The notes under the pieces: generated by a model | What the model was told of the DNA's origin: nothing | Databases searched by the model: none | What the model saw: the letters and a program-made list of their open reading frames with translations, nothing else | Position numbers and translations under genes: made by a program | Shown here: piece after piece, positions 17,187 to 25,220 of the stretch | Layout: each line of letters begins with the position of its first letter | Position numbering within the stretch: position 1 is the stretch's first letter | DNA from: Spirochaetota bacterium | Lineage (GTDB): Bacteria > Spirochaetota > Brachyspiria > Brachyspirales > JACRPF01 | Assembly: GCA_038043445.1 (NCBI GenBank) | Contig: JBBTBY010000097.1 | Span: 1-64,000 of the forward strand | DNA: 64,000 bases | Reading direction: 5' to 3'

Positions 17187-18809
17187 TCACTCTCTGTTGA
17201 TCGACCGTTTATCCTGTCCGCTCGTCCGCTGCCAATCGGATAATCCTGCATTGGTCGATCTCCCGTTCTCCAGGAACGTGAAGCCGCTGTTCTTTGGCGC
17301 GTAGAATTCGTTCTCATCGCCATGATAGTCGGCGATGAAGTGTCCGGCGTTCCGGTGCTCTTTCTCATCTTTCACGAATACATTGATAATTCGAGCACGG
17401 GAGTAACCGATGCGGTTCTTGAACAGCGAAAGACCAGACGTAGACATGGCAGACGGCCACCATGCTTCACCGGTGTTCCCCTGTTCCCGCATTTTCATCG
17501 GAAAGAGCATATGTTGATGGGTGTGATTGCTGAAGACGGAATCGATAAAAACCATATTTGATGCACCCTCGCTCAGCAGCCCCGTGCTTTGGTCCGCGAT
17601 GATGCAATTAGAAACGACAAGCCCGATCGACAGTTCGAAATTAAGACCGTAACCGCCATCCTCTATCGTTTCGGTACTGAAACGGTTGCCGCGTATGCGA
17701 CTGCTCTCGACCATTATCGAATGACAATACACGTCGAACCAGAGCCCGAAGGTCTGATTGCTCGAAAAACTGCAGTTGCGGAATTGCGCATCGCGAAGGC
17801 GGACACTTTTATTCCCCGCGATCCCCCATCCCCAGAAGCCGCCGCGTATGCCGCGCCAATTATTGTATTCTGCACATAACCCCTCGACAAGCACGTTCGA
17901 TGCCCCGCTTATCGCCCCGCCGGTAATACCGTTGCTGATGAAGCCGCAGCCGCGTATCGTGACCGCCGACGAATCGGCGCCGGTATTCATCCCGCCCCAG
18001 TTGTTCTGGACGAACGTGCAGCGCTCGACAACGAGATTCGTCATGCCGAGGAATCCGCATGCCATCTCGGGGAACGATGCGTTGCGCGCATGCGTCACCG
18101 TCAATCCCCTGACGAGGAGATTGCTGATGTTCTTGAACAGCATAAGCCGATCCCCGCGGTTCAACGGGCGCACAGCTACTTCTATGACATCGTGCGTGCC
18201 GTTCGGATCAGCCTTCGTTCTGAGGCAGATCATCCCTGCTGTGTCGTCGATGAAGAATGTGTCGTCACGCGCGGGCATGGCGCTCGCCTGCAGCAATGGT
18301 CTCCCATTGACGATGACCATCTCGGAACGCCTGACTATATCCTTCATCTTTACCGTCTCCCACCCCGAGGGCTTCCCCAAAACACTCCAGGCATACGGCC
18401 ATGGTTTCCGGTACACGCCGTTCTCCCGTTGCCAGCCATTGTTCCATATATCTGCACCGCTTATCATCACTGCACCGATGGCTTCGATAATAATCGGCAG
18501 ATCGTTCCTCGCCGGCGTATTCGTCATATACACGGAGGCACGATACACACCGGGGCGTATGACCAACCGCGACGGATACCCCGCGGCGTTGATCCGATAC
18601 AATTCATCAATTCCCCTTTGTATCGAGGCGAACGGGCTCTGTGCGCCGCCCGTGCCGGCATCGTTCCCGGTCGACAGCGCAACATATATATCCTTATACG
18701 CATGCCGTTCAAATATCGATCCGTCGGCACCGCGTGCATCAAGATGTGCAATGAGGCAGAAGGCGCACAGGGCGGATGGGATGAAACGTACGATACGCAT
18801 ATAAGTCAT
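17187..18809 (-). CDS. Exported right-handed beta-helix protein, polysaccharide-lyase-like
   Basis: A 540-residue protein with an N-terminal signal peptide (MRIVRFIPSALCAFCLIAHLDARG). The region DIYVALSTGNDAGTGGAQSPFASIQRGIDELYRINAAGYPSRLVIRPGVYR is the DUF1565-type entry into a parallel beta-helix. Helix coils follow, with repeating NLLVRGLTVTHA, NLVVERCTFVQNN, AVTIRGCGFISN and NVLVEGLCAEYNN units through about residue 420. This fold is used by pectate, alginate and chondroitinase B-type lyases and by mannuronan epimerases. The exact activity cannot be assigned. It is the first gene of a two-gene operon with a sulfatase, divergent from an AraC regulator, which suggests a sulfated polysaccharide target. 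Confidence 0.8.
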   Translation of the reverse strand: MTYMRIVRFIPSALCAFCLIAHLDARGADGSIFERHAYKDIYVALSTGNDAGTGGAQSPFASIQRGIDELYRINAAGYPSRLVIRPGVYRASVYMTNTPARNDLPIIIEAIGAVMISGADIWNNGWQRENGVYRKPWPYAWSVLGKPSGWETVKMKDIVRRSEMVIVNGRPLLQASAMPARDDTFFIDDTAGMICLRTKADPNGTHDVIEVAVRPLNRGDRLMLFKNISNLLVRGLTVTHARNASFPEMACGFLGMTNLVVERCTFVQNNWGGMNTGADSSAVTIRGCGFISNGITGGAISGASNVLVEGLCAEYNNWRGIRGGFWGWGIAGNKSVRLRDAQFRNCSFSSNQTFGLWFDVYCHSIMVESSRIRGNRFSTETIEDGGYGLNFELSIGLVVSNCIIADQSTGLLSEGASNMVFIDSVFSNHTHQHMLFPMKMREQGNTGEAWWPSAMSTSGLSLFKNRIGYSRARIINVFVKDEKEHRNAGHFIADYHGDENEFYAPKNSGFTFLENGRSTNAGLSDWQRTSGQDKRSINRE

Positions 18810-18839
18810 TTCAGCGCTCCATGCAAGATCCGATATTCC

Positions 18840-18869
18840 TTGACTATTATCCTTCAGTAATAGTATAAT
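18840..18869 (+). promoter_or_regulatory. Sigma-70-type promoter of the AraC gene with dyad in the spacer
   Basis: TTGACT (18840-18845) and TATAAT (18864-18869) are separated by 18 bp, giving a near-consensus promoter 61 bp upstream of the AraC-type gene. ACTATTA (18843-18849) and TAATAGT (18858-18864) form a perfect 7-bp dyad filling the spacer. A protein bound there would block polymerase, so this is a likely operator. On the other strand TATACT overlaps the same -10, with TTGCCG 15 bp upstream, a possible promoter for the divergent lyase-sulfatase operon. Confidence 0.65.
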
Positions 18870-18930
18870 GGATGATGATTATCGGCAATGATGGGACCAT
18901 CGATATTCTTAACATTATCACGGATATCCC

Positions 18931-19698
18931 ATGATCGGGGCTGTCGCTATCGATGAAGCGGGAACGGCGACAGTCGATGCTCGCTGGACGAAAAGCTTTT
19001 TTCCGTATCCGCATATTCGTCTTTACTATGTCACCGCCGGCGCAGCGTCGATACGGATGCATGTCGGTAAAACAGTGCCGCTCACTCCGGGGAATCTATA
19101 TTTTCTCCCCGCGTTCCGCATGTTCAGCGCTCATTGCCGTCACACGATGACGCATGCGTATGTACATTTCTCATTTTCATCCCCCGATATGAATTCCCTG
19201 CTTTTGAACCATTCGCGCCTGTCTATGCCCGTGGCCGATCCGCGAACGACCGCCGAACGATTTTCCGTGATCATCGCTTCCGGCGGGAATACGATGCTTG
19301 CCGCGCGGCTTGCCGGCGAAGGTGCGCTGCTATCGCTCATCGCACCGTTCTTCAGCGATGTGCGATCGAATGAAGGGTCGCGGTTCACTTCGGTACTTTC
19401 ACATATCGAATCGCATATTGCCGAACCGGTCGACATGGCGACACTTGCCTCGCTTATCCCGCTTGAAACGAATTATTTCTCGAATTTATTCGCCAGGCAT
19501 TTCGGCATGCCGCCGAAGCAATACATCATCCGGCGGCGCATCGAAATCGCGTGCGATCTGTTGTGGCATACATCGAAGAAAACGAACGAAATAGCCCGCG
19601 CAGTTGGATTTTCGAGCGATGTCCATTTCTCCCGGACGTTCCAATCGATAATGCGGACGTCCCCGGGTGATTACCGGCGGTGCTGTTCACGCGAATGA
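18931..19698 (+). CDS. AraC family transcriptional regulator
   Basis: A 255-residue regulator. The N-terminal half is a cupin-like sensor (IRLYYVTAGAASIRMHVGKTVPLTPGNLYFLPAFRMFSAHC). The C-terminal half is a double helix-turn-helix domain (MATLASLIPLETNYFSNLFARHFGMPPKQYIIRRRIEIACDLLWHTSKKTNEIARAVGFSSDVHFSRTFQSIMRTSPGDYRR). The second helix-turn-helix with GFSSDVHFSRTF is the most conserved AraC feature. The gene is divergent from the beta-helix lyase and sulfatase genes across 120 bp, so it probably controls that operon in response to a released sugar. It ends 19 bp before the convergent FecR-like gene. Confidence 0.92.
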   Translation: MIGAVAIDEAGTATVDARWTKSFFPYPHIRLYYVTAGAASIRMHVGKTVPLTPGNLYFLPAFRMFSAHCRHTMTHAYVHFSFSSPDMNSLLLNHSRLSMPVADPRTTAERFSVIIASGGNTMLAARLAGEGALLSLIAPFFSDVRSNEGSRFTSVLSHIESHIAEPVDMATLASLIPLETNYFSNLFARHFGMPPKQYIIRRRIEIACDLLWHTSKKTNEIARAVGFSSDVHFSRTFQSIMRTSPGDYRRCCSRE

Positions 19699-19717
19699 TC
19701 GGTATGCGGCCAAGAGC

Positions 19718-20419
19718 CTAGCGGGGCTTGCCTGTCTTTTTCGCCTCTGCAAGACGCGCTTCCAGATACTCGGTCATCTTTTTCATGTTAAGCGTTGTAC
19801 CCTTCGGCGGACAGTAGCCCACGGGGCTGTCGGGAAGAATGGAATGATCATGGCCGGTCATGCCGACGAATGCGAGTTCCGACGGATTTACAACGATGGA
19901 CACGCCGTCCTTCGTGAAGACAAGATAATCCGAATCATTGGTGCCGGAAAAATTCCCCGAGCGGTAATCGATGACGCCCTCGCAATGGCAGGTGCCGTGA
20001 ATGGCGCCGACATCGAAGGTATAGAATTTTGTCCCGCGCACGGATGCGATCGAATTCGGGGTTTCGATCGAAAGCTCATTGTCCACGGCCAGTTTCTTCA
20101 CCATGGCCCAGACATTTCCCCTGGAAAGATAGAAATTCTTTTTCGCATTGCGTATCGAACGCACATCGAACGATGCATTGTGCTGTATCTCAACGGTGAT
20201 CACATCGGCGAATGCGATGACGGCAACACCGTTCGTGCCGGTAATGACCGAATCACGCTCATGAACGGCAGAACCGAGCGTGAGCGGCGTTACCTTCCCC
20301 GCACGCATGATCGAAGCGTCACCGGCGACAAAGGTCGCCTTCCCCGAGATCAACGCGGCACCCCCGCAGGATAGTGAAAGTAATGCCGCAGCGGCGGCGG
20401 CTGTCAATGATTTTTTCAT
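19718..20419 (-). CDS. FecR-domain lipoprotein
   Basis: The 233-residue precursor has a lipoprotein signal peptide, MKKSLTAAAAAALLSLSCGG, with Cys18 the probable lipidation site. The FecR core follows: GKATFVAGDASIMRAGKVTPLTLGSAVHERDSVITGTNGVAVIAFADVITVEIQHNASF, with RGNVWAMVKK and IETPNSIASVRGTKF. In spirochaetes such FecR lipoproteins often stand alone without a TonB receptor or sigma factor, as here. Later cysteines (HGTCHCEG, VGYCPPKG) could form a disulfide. The promoter is visible upstream. Its role is not known; structural or envelope-associated functions are as likely as signalling. Confidence 0.85.
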   Translation of the reverse strand: MKKSLTAAAAAALLSLSCGGAALISGKATFVAGDASIMRAGKVTPLTLGSAVHERDSVITGTNGVAVIAFADVITVEIQHNASFDVRSIRNAKKNFYLSRGNVWAMVKKLAVDNELSIETPNSIASVRGTKFYTFDVGAIHGTCHCEGVIDYRSGNFSGTNDSDYLVFTKDGVSIVVNPSELAFVGMTGHDHSILPDSPVGYCPPKGTTLNMKKMTEYLEARLAEAKKTGKPR

Positions 20420-20446
20420 GCGTGACTCCTTGCCAGTACTGTCTGT

Positions 20447-20474
20447 ATTCTACCATAGTCCATGTGCAATTCAA
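20447..20474 (-). promoter_or_regulatory. Sigma-70-type promoter of the FecR lipoprotein gene
   Basis: Read on the minus strand, TTGAAT (20469-20474) and TAGAAT (20447-20452) are spaced by 16 bp, 27 bp upstream of the start codon, with AAGGAG between them and the ATG. Confidence 0.55.
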
Positions 20475-20497
20475 GCGTGCCCACGCACAAAAATCGG

Positions 20498-20652
20498 CAC
20501 GTAAGAAAAACCACTAAGGAGCAAAGGCACGAAGAAAGCCGAAAGATCGACCCGTGGGAACGAAGTTGATTATTCATCCAATGGTTGATGTTGTTTTCAC
20601 GATTTTTCTTTGCGCCCTTTGTGTCTTTGTGGTTGCATTATATTTTTACGTG
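20498..20652. repeat. MITE-like element with terminal inverted repeats
   Basis: The ends CACGTAA (20498-20504) and TTACGTG (20646-20652) are inverted. Just inside, AACCACTAAGGAGCAAAGGCACGAAGAAA (left, about 20510-20536) pairs imperfectly with the reverse complement of the right side, which reads AACCACAAAGACACAAAGGGCGCAAAGAAA. The 155-bp unit contains no gene. Similar AACCAC/AAAGG-type inverted repeats are dispersed in intergenic regions of many environmental bacteria. It lies between the FecR promoter and the stop of the next AraC gene. Confidence 0.65.
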
Positions 20653-20664
20653 AAAATATGAGGC

Positions 20665-21405
20665 TCAGTGTTGTGCCCGATATTTCGCAGGCGGCATACC
20701 CGTCTTCTGCTTGAATGCGCGCGAGAAATGATACGGGTCGCGAAAGCCAACCTGTCGCGATACCGCGCGAAGCGTAAGCCCGCGTATCGATAAGAGCGGC
20801 TTGCTGTCGCGTATACGCAGATCGATGAGGTGCTGCAGCGGCGAAACGCCGACGGCTTTCTTAAAAAGCGCATGGAGCGTTGCAGGGCTGCCGAGCATAC
20901 CGAGGGAGCGATTAAGCCGAAAATCCGCATTCCCGATATTCGCTATCAGCATATGTTTTATCGCTTCCACACGCGCGTCCTCGGCCGAATGCGATGCGAG
21001 CCGCATGATGTAGCCGATGAAGAGCGAAAGCACATCCATACACACCGGGTTCTTTTCGTTCAGCCGGTACTCATGATAGAGAAGCTCAGCCAAAGAGCGG
21101 CACGGCCCATGCGGCGGATCAACGATGATCATTGCCGTATCCCCGGCAACGGCAAAGCCGTCGAACATTATCCACATGCTGTCGTACCCGCGCTTCGATC
21201 GCTCACCATGGGCGGCATCGGGCGGGAAACAGCATATCGTGCCCGGCGCAAGTTCGCGGTCACCATCGGAAAGCAGTATGCTCCCCGAACCGCCGGTATA
21301 GAGCACTATTTCCCATACATCATGGGCATGCAGGGGGTTCTCACGCCCCGGTGCATGGGTGCGATTGACGGCGATGATGCGTTTCATGGCGACAGCATAC
21401 CGCAT
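20665..21405 (-). CDS. AraC family transcriptional regulator
   Basis: A 246-residue regulator. Residues 7-95 form a cupin sensor (HAHDVWEIVLYTGGSGSILLSDGDRELAPGTICCFPPDAAHGERS). The C-terminal AraC DNA-binding domain includes LRAVSRQVGFRDPYHFSRAFKQKTGMPPAKYRAQH. An internal ATG at 21387 (MKRIIAVNRTH) is an equally possible start. It is divergent from the glycosidase pair starting at 21495, across 89 bp, and is the natural candidate to control them. Confidence 0.9.
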   Translation of the reverse strand: MRYAVAMKRIIAVNRTHAPGRENPLHAHDVWEIVLYTGGSGSILLSDGDRELAPGTICCFPPDAAHGERSKRGYDSMWIMFDGFAVAGDTAMIIVDPPHGPCRSLAELLYHEYRLNEKNPVCMDVLSLFIGYIMRLASHSAEDARVEAIKHMLIANIGNADFRLNRSLGMLGSPATLHALFKKAVGVSPLQHLIDLRIRDSKPLLSIRGLTLRAVSRQVGFRDPYHFSRAFKQKTGMPPAKYRAQH

Positions 21406-21441
21406 TTGTATCTTTTTTCATCATTTCCATAATTCTCTTCA

Positions 21442-21470
21442 TTGCAGAGGCATGCGCTTCTGTATATACT
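21442..21470 (+). promoter_or_regulatory. Sigma-70-type promoter of the glycosidase pair
   Basis: TTGCAG (21442-21447) and TATACT (21465-21470) are spaced by 17 bp, 24 bp before the start codon at 21495. The twelve bases TGTATATACTGA at 21461-21472 recur exactly at 28726-28737 upstream of the heparinase-like gene, suggesting related promoters. Confidence 0.6.
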
Positions 21471-21494
21471 GATGATACTTCCGGTAAGGAGCGA

Positions 21495-23294
21495 ATGATG
21501 GGATCAATAAAGCATTGTTTTCTGGTATTCCTGGCGCTGCCGCTTGCTGCTGCCGTATCCTATCGATATCAGGGCGCGGTCGACTGGGTGGTCACGTGGA
21601 AGACGAACGGCACCATCGATATTGAAGCGCGCGACGGCATCGCTGTCCGGGCATCGGCGGGCGTCCGCGGATTCGCCGCAAAGCAGTTCAATTACACGCC
21701 GGAAGTGGAAAGCGAGGCATATACCGTATCGCTTACTACCGTCTCGACGATGACCGATGCCTCGCCGGTGCTTTATGTTATGGGGCGCGATGCCTCGGGA
21801 AAGACCGTCATGTATCAGAATGTCGGAAAACCGGCGAAAGAGGAACGATCATATAAGATACTGTTCACGCTCAACCGCGCGATAAAGGCGTTCGAGATAG
21901 GGTTATCGCTTCCGAACGTGAGCGGCGGCGAGATAATCGTGAAAGACATCGTCCTCGAACAATTCATCCCGCCGGCGGATGCCCTCGCGCAGATAGCGCC
22001 GAAGGGGCGGACGCGCTGGGCGGCAACCGCCATCGACCGCACCTACGGGTCGGACGCATTCGATCCGCGGTCACGCGATACGGCATTGAAGCTCCTCGCC
22101 TGTGCAGGCGTTCTCGACACGCGCGCAGGGATCACATGGAACAATGTGGAAGCCGAGCGCGGGAAGATAGACCTTACTGATTACAACGATCGCGTCGCCC
22201 TTTTCGATCACTACGGGATATCGCTTTCCATCGTCTGTCTCGGCGGTACGCCGTCATGGGCGAGCGGCAAGGTCCCTGAACGAGACATACCTGAGAACAT
22301 GCGGAAGAGCCTTGGCGCATACAAGGTGGCGCGGTCATATTGGGCGCCGAAGGACTGGAATGACTGGGAGCGTTTTGTCGAAAGCGCGGTGCGTGCCGGC
22401 AAGGGGCGCGTGAAAGCGTGGGAGATCATCAATGAGCCCGATCTTCCGAGCGAAGGTTTCATGGGCACGTATGAGGAATACCGCGAGTACGTGAGACATG
22501 CGTATATCGCGGCCAAACGCGCCGACCCCGATTGCCGCATATTCCTCGGGGCATTCGTGTCCGGCGAATGGATGCCGCGGCTTTTTAACGACGGCTGGGC
22601 GAAATATTTCGACGGCATGTGCACCCACCCGTATGCAAACACCGGTGCCGGTGTGCTCATGAGGAACAATAATGCGCAGTACACTTCGATAGCGCTCGGT
22701 GCCCCGAAGGAGACGTGGATAACCGAAGTGGGGTTCCAATTCGGGTGGAAAACAGGTCCCGGACTGGTAACGAGCGAGGAGGAGAAAGCGCGCGAAGGAC
22801 GCATTGCGCTCGAAGGGCTGGCGAAGCGGTCGAAATTCATCGCCTGGTATACCGCGCAGGAAAAGGGGAATATGTTCGGCTTAAGCCGCATCGAAGCGAA
22901 TGGATCGCTCCGGCCCATGCCGATCTATTATGAAATGGGGGATATTTCCGGCAGGCTCAAGAAGTCCGGAGGACCGATAGCCGTGCGTGTCGAAGGAACG
23001 GGCATCTTCGCGAAGGGGTCGCCATGCTCGGTGAGGCTGACAGTGAAGAATACATCGTCCGCTGCACTCGCGGTGAAGCTTTGGCCGGTGGGATTCATCG
23101 ATGCGCTCGGCATAGCCAATGACGGACCGAACGCAGCCGATGCTGACGTAACACTTCCCGCCGGTACGGAAAAGGTCATTGAGATGAAATGCACACCGTC
23201 CGAGAAGGCGAGCGGGAAATACGCCGTGGGCATCGCCGTCATTTGCGACGGCGGGAATTCGCTCGCGCTCAGTGATATCGAGATAGCGAAGTAG
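21495..23294 (+). CDS. Exported clan-A glycoside hydrolase (GH5/GH39-like)
   Basis: The 599-residue protein has a signal peptide (MGSIKHCFLVFLALPLAAAVS). An N-terminal beta-sandwich (about 20-160) may bind carbohydrate. The catalytic (beta/alpha)8 barrel follows, about 170-490. VKAWEIINEPDLPSEG gives the probable acid/base Glu314, and ETWITEVGFQFGW the probable nucleophile Glu411, the arrangement of clan GH-A retaining enzymes. A C-terminal Ig-like region (about 500-599) contains SVRLTVKNTSSAALAVKLWP. The family within clan A cannot be fixed by eye. It is followed 8 bp later by a second glycosidase and probably regulated by the divergent AraC protein. Confidence 0.82.
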   Translation: MMGSIKHCFLVFLALPLAAAVSYRYQGAVDWVVTWKTNGTIDIEARDGIAVRASAGVRGFAAKQFNYTPEVESEAYTVSLTTVSTMTDASPVLYVMGRDASGKTVMYQNVGKPAKEERSYKILFTLNRAIKAFEIGLSLPNVSGGEIIVKDIVLEQFIPPADALAQIAPKGRTRWAATAIDRTYGSDAFDPRSRDTALKLLACAGVLDTRAGITWNNVEAERGKIDLTDYNDRVALFDHYGISLSIVCLGGTPSWASGKVPERDIPENMRKSLGAYKVARSYWAPKDWNDWERFVESAVRAGKGRVKAWEIINEPDLPSEGFMGTYEEYREYVRHAYIAAKRADPDCRIFLGAFVSGEWMPRLFNDGWAKYFDGMCTHPYANTGAGVLMRNNNAQYTSIALGAPKETWITEVGFQFGWKTGPGLVTSEEEKAREGRIALEGLAKRSKFIAWYTAQEKGNMFGLSRIEANGSLRPMPIYYEMGDISGRLKKSGGPIAVRVEGTGIFAKGSPCSVRLTVKNTSSAALAVKLWPVGFIDALGIANDGPNAADADVTLPAGTEKVIEMKCTPSEKASGKYAVGIAVICDGGNSLALSDIEIAK

Positions 23295-23302
23295 GAGATC
23301 AT

Positions 23303-25192
23303 ATGCGCGTCATTATCATTATCGCCTGCTGCATTTCATCCGCGTTCGCGGCGGAGAATATCGTACGCGACGGCACGTTTAACGCGGGGGATATTCGTTC
23401 GGAGAGCGAAGGGAATACACCGGGCGTGTGGGCGGCATATGTCATCAAGGATGCTGCCGGATCGTTCGCCATCGATGCCGACGGTCGTTCCGGGAATTGC
23501 GTGAAATACGTGAAGACAGGCGAGGGAAGCCATAATTTCCATCTGAATCAGGTGATAGAGGTGACACCGAACACCGCCTATGAAATGCGCGCCTGGATGA
23601 AGAGCGATGTTCATCTTAAGCCGCTCATCTCAGTCTCCGGCATGAACTGGAAACCGATCGCCACCAACGTGCTCAAACCATCGGGAGAATGGCAGGAGCT
23701 TCGTCTCCTTTTTAATTCAGGCACCAACACGCGCCTTCGTTTCGAATGGTTCGCTGGAGCCACCGGCGCCATGTTCACCGGCATCGCCGGGACCAGCCGT
23801 CTTGATGATGTTGCAGTCACGGACCTTGCCGGGGAAACGCTCTCGCTCACCGCGCGGGTAGCGGTGAACGATATCGTAAAGTCCGGTATACCCGAGCGGC
23901 CCATCGGTGTGTCAGAGAATGTGTTCAATACCTCCGACCGATTTTATCCTGAACGCACGATAAGCCAGGCAAAGACGCTCGCATTGCTCGGCGGAAGGAC
24001 CGTACGCGGCATGGAGGGCAATATCGGAGATTTTCTCATCTGGTCGGTGCCGCCCTATGATAAACCAGCAATGCGCGCGAGCGCCTATCACCCCAAGCGT
24101 GTGTACATGCATCAGTATTTCCGCCCCGACGGCACGCTCGACCGGCCGATGGAATTCGATGAATTCATCGATACCGGCATTGCCGCAGGCGTGAAGGAAT
24201 TCTTCTATATAATCGGTATCGACGCGCTCAATGCGATAGCCGGCGAATGGGACTACATGCTCCCTGATGTTACGAACGCTATCATCCATGCGGCTGAAGG
24301 ACAGGCACGGTATGCGAAGTCGCGCGGTGTATCGATGTGGTTCGAGATAGGCAATGAGACCGACCTCAATGACTACAAGGAAAAGAAACTTGTCCCGTGG
24401 ACGGCGGAGGGATATATCGAAGCATTGAAGCTCATCGCACCGGCGATAAAACGCGGCGACCGCACGGCCAAGGTCGGCGTGAATGCCGGGTTCCGCGAGA
24501 ACAAGGAGTGGCTTGACCGTATCTTACCGGAAGCGCATGAGCATATCGATTTTTTCATCGCCCATGCCTACAGCCCGCGGGGTACGTATGCGATGGACCG
24601 CGTCAATGACGCGATAGCCCGCGCGTCCATTCCTGAAGCGGTGAAAGCGCGCTGGACCATCTGTCTTACCGAGACGAGCTCATACAATCCCGGCTCGCCG
24701 ATACGCAATGATCTCGCGGAGTCCACACGCAACTTCGTGCGTATGGGTGTGAACCGCCTTCTGCCGCGCGTGACCTATATGCATTTCTGGACCGATCGCG
24801 CCGCCGACAATGATTCGATGAGCGGGAAGAACGCTTTCCATCCAAACGGGGGGCTCTTGCCGATGGGACAGGTGCTTTCGGTATGGAACGAACATGGCGG
24901 TGAGCGCATGCTCCGCACGGAAACCGAGATACCCGATATGCCGGTGTTCGCAACGAAAAAGAACAATGGTACTGTCAATATATTTCTTGCGAATACCGTC
25001 GGTGTACCGGTGCGCTATCTGCTGACCATCGACAACGGCAGGAACGAAGCAGCTGCCTTCGCGTGGACGGGTACGGGGGATGATGATACTGCACCGGTAT
25101 GGAAGCAGCTTGGCACTGTGCGCGCTGAGAACGGCGTGTTCTCGGTGTCGATACCCGGGACGGGATTTGTCATGCTTTCGTTCAAACAATAG
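23303..25192 (+). CDS. Exported CBM4-like and clan-A glycoside hydrolase, GH51-like
   Basis: A 629-residue exported protein (MRVIIIIACCISSAFAAENIV; TAGGAG upstream). Residues 20-170 resemble a CBM4/9 jelly-roll (VRDGTFNAGD, GSHNFHLNQVIEVTPNTAYEMRAWMKSD). The barrel contains SMWFEIGNETDLNDYKEK with probable acid/base Glu352 and WTICLTETSSYN with probable nucleophile Glu457. The last 130 residues form a beta-sandwich (PVFATKKNNGTVNIFLANTVGVPVRYLLTI), the order seen in alpha-L-arabinofuranosidases and related enzymes. It follows the previous glycosidase by 8 bp, so the pair is an operon. Substrate is uncertain. Confidence 0.78.
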   Translation: MRVIIIIACCISSAFAAENIVRDGTFNAGDIRSESEGNTPGVWAAYVIKDAAGSFAIDADGRSGNCVKYVKTGEGSHNFHLNQVIEVTPNTAYEMRAWMKSDVHLKPLISVSGMNWKPIATNVLKPSGEWQELRLLFNSGTNTRLRFEWFAGATGAMFTGIAGTSRLDDVAVTDLAGETLSLTARVAVNDIVKSGIPERPIGVSENVFNTSDRFYPERTISQAKTLALLGGRTVRGMEGNIGDFLIWSVPPYDKPAMRASAYHPKRVYMHQYFRPDGTLDRPMEFDEFIDTGIAAGVKEFFYIIGIDALNAIAGEWDYMLPDVTNAIIHAAEGQARYAKSRGVSMWFEIGNETDLNDYKEKKLVPWTAEGYIEALKLIAPAIKRGDRTAKVGVNAGFRENKEWLDRILPEAHEHIDFFIAHAYSPRGTYAMDRVNDAIARASIPEAVKARWTICLTETSSYNPGSPIRNDLAESTRNFVRMGVNRLLPRVTYMHFWTDRAADNDSMSGKNAFHPNGGLLPMGQVLSVWNEHGGERMLRTETEIPDMPVFATKKNNGTVNIFLANTVGVPVRYLLTIDNGRNEAAAFAWTGTGDDDTAPVWKQLGTVRAENGVFSVSIPGTGFVMLSFKQ

Positions 25193-25220
25193 CCGCTAGG
25201 CTTAAGCCGTAATAATGCAA

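Noticed and set aside
19718-20419. FecR-type anti-sigma regulator of iron uptake
   Set aside because: No membrane segment beyond the lipoprotein signal, no cytoplasmic anti-sigma domain and no adjacent sigma or TonB-receptor gene are visible.
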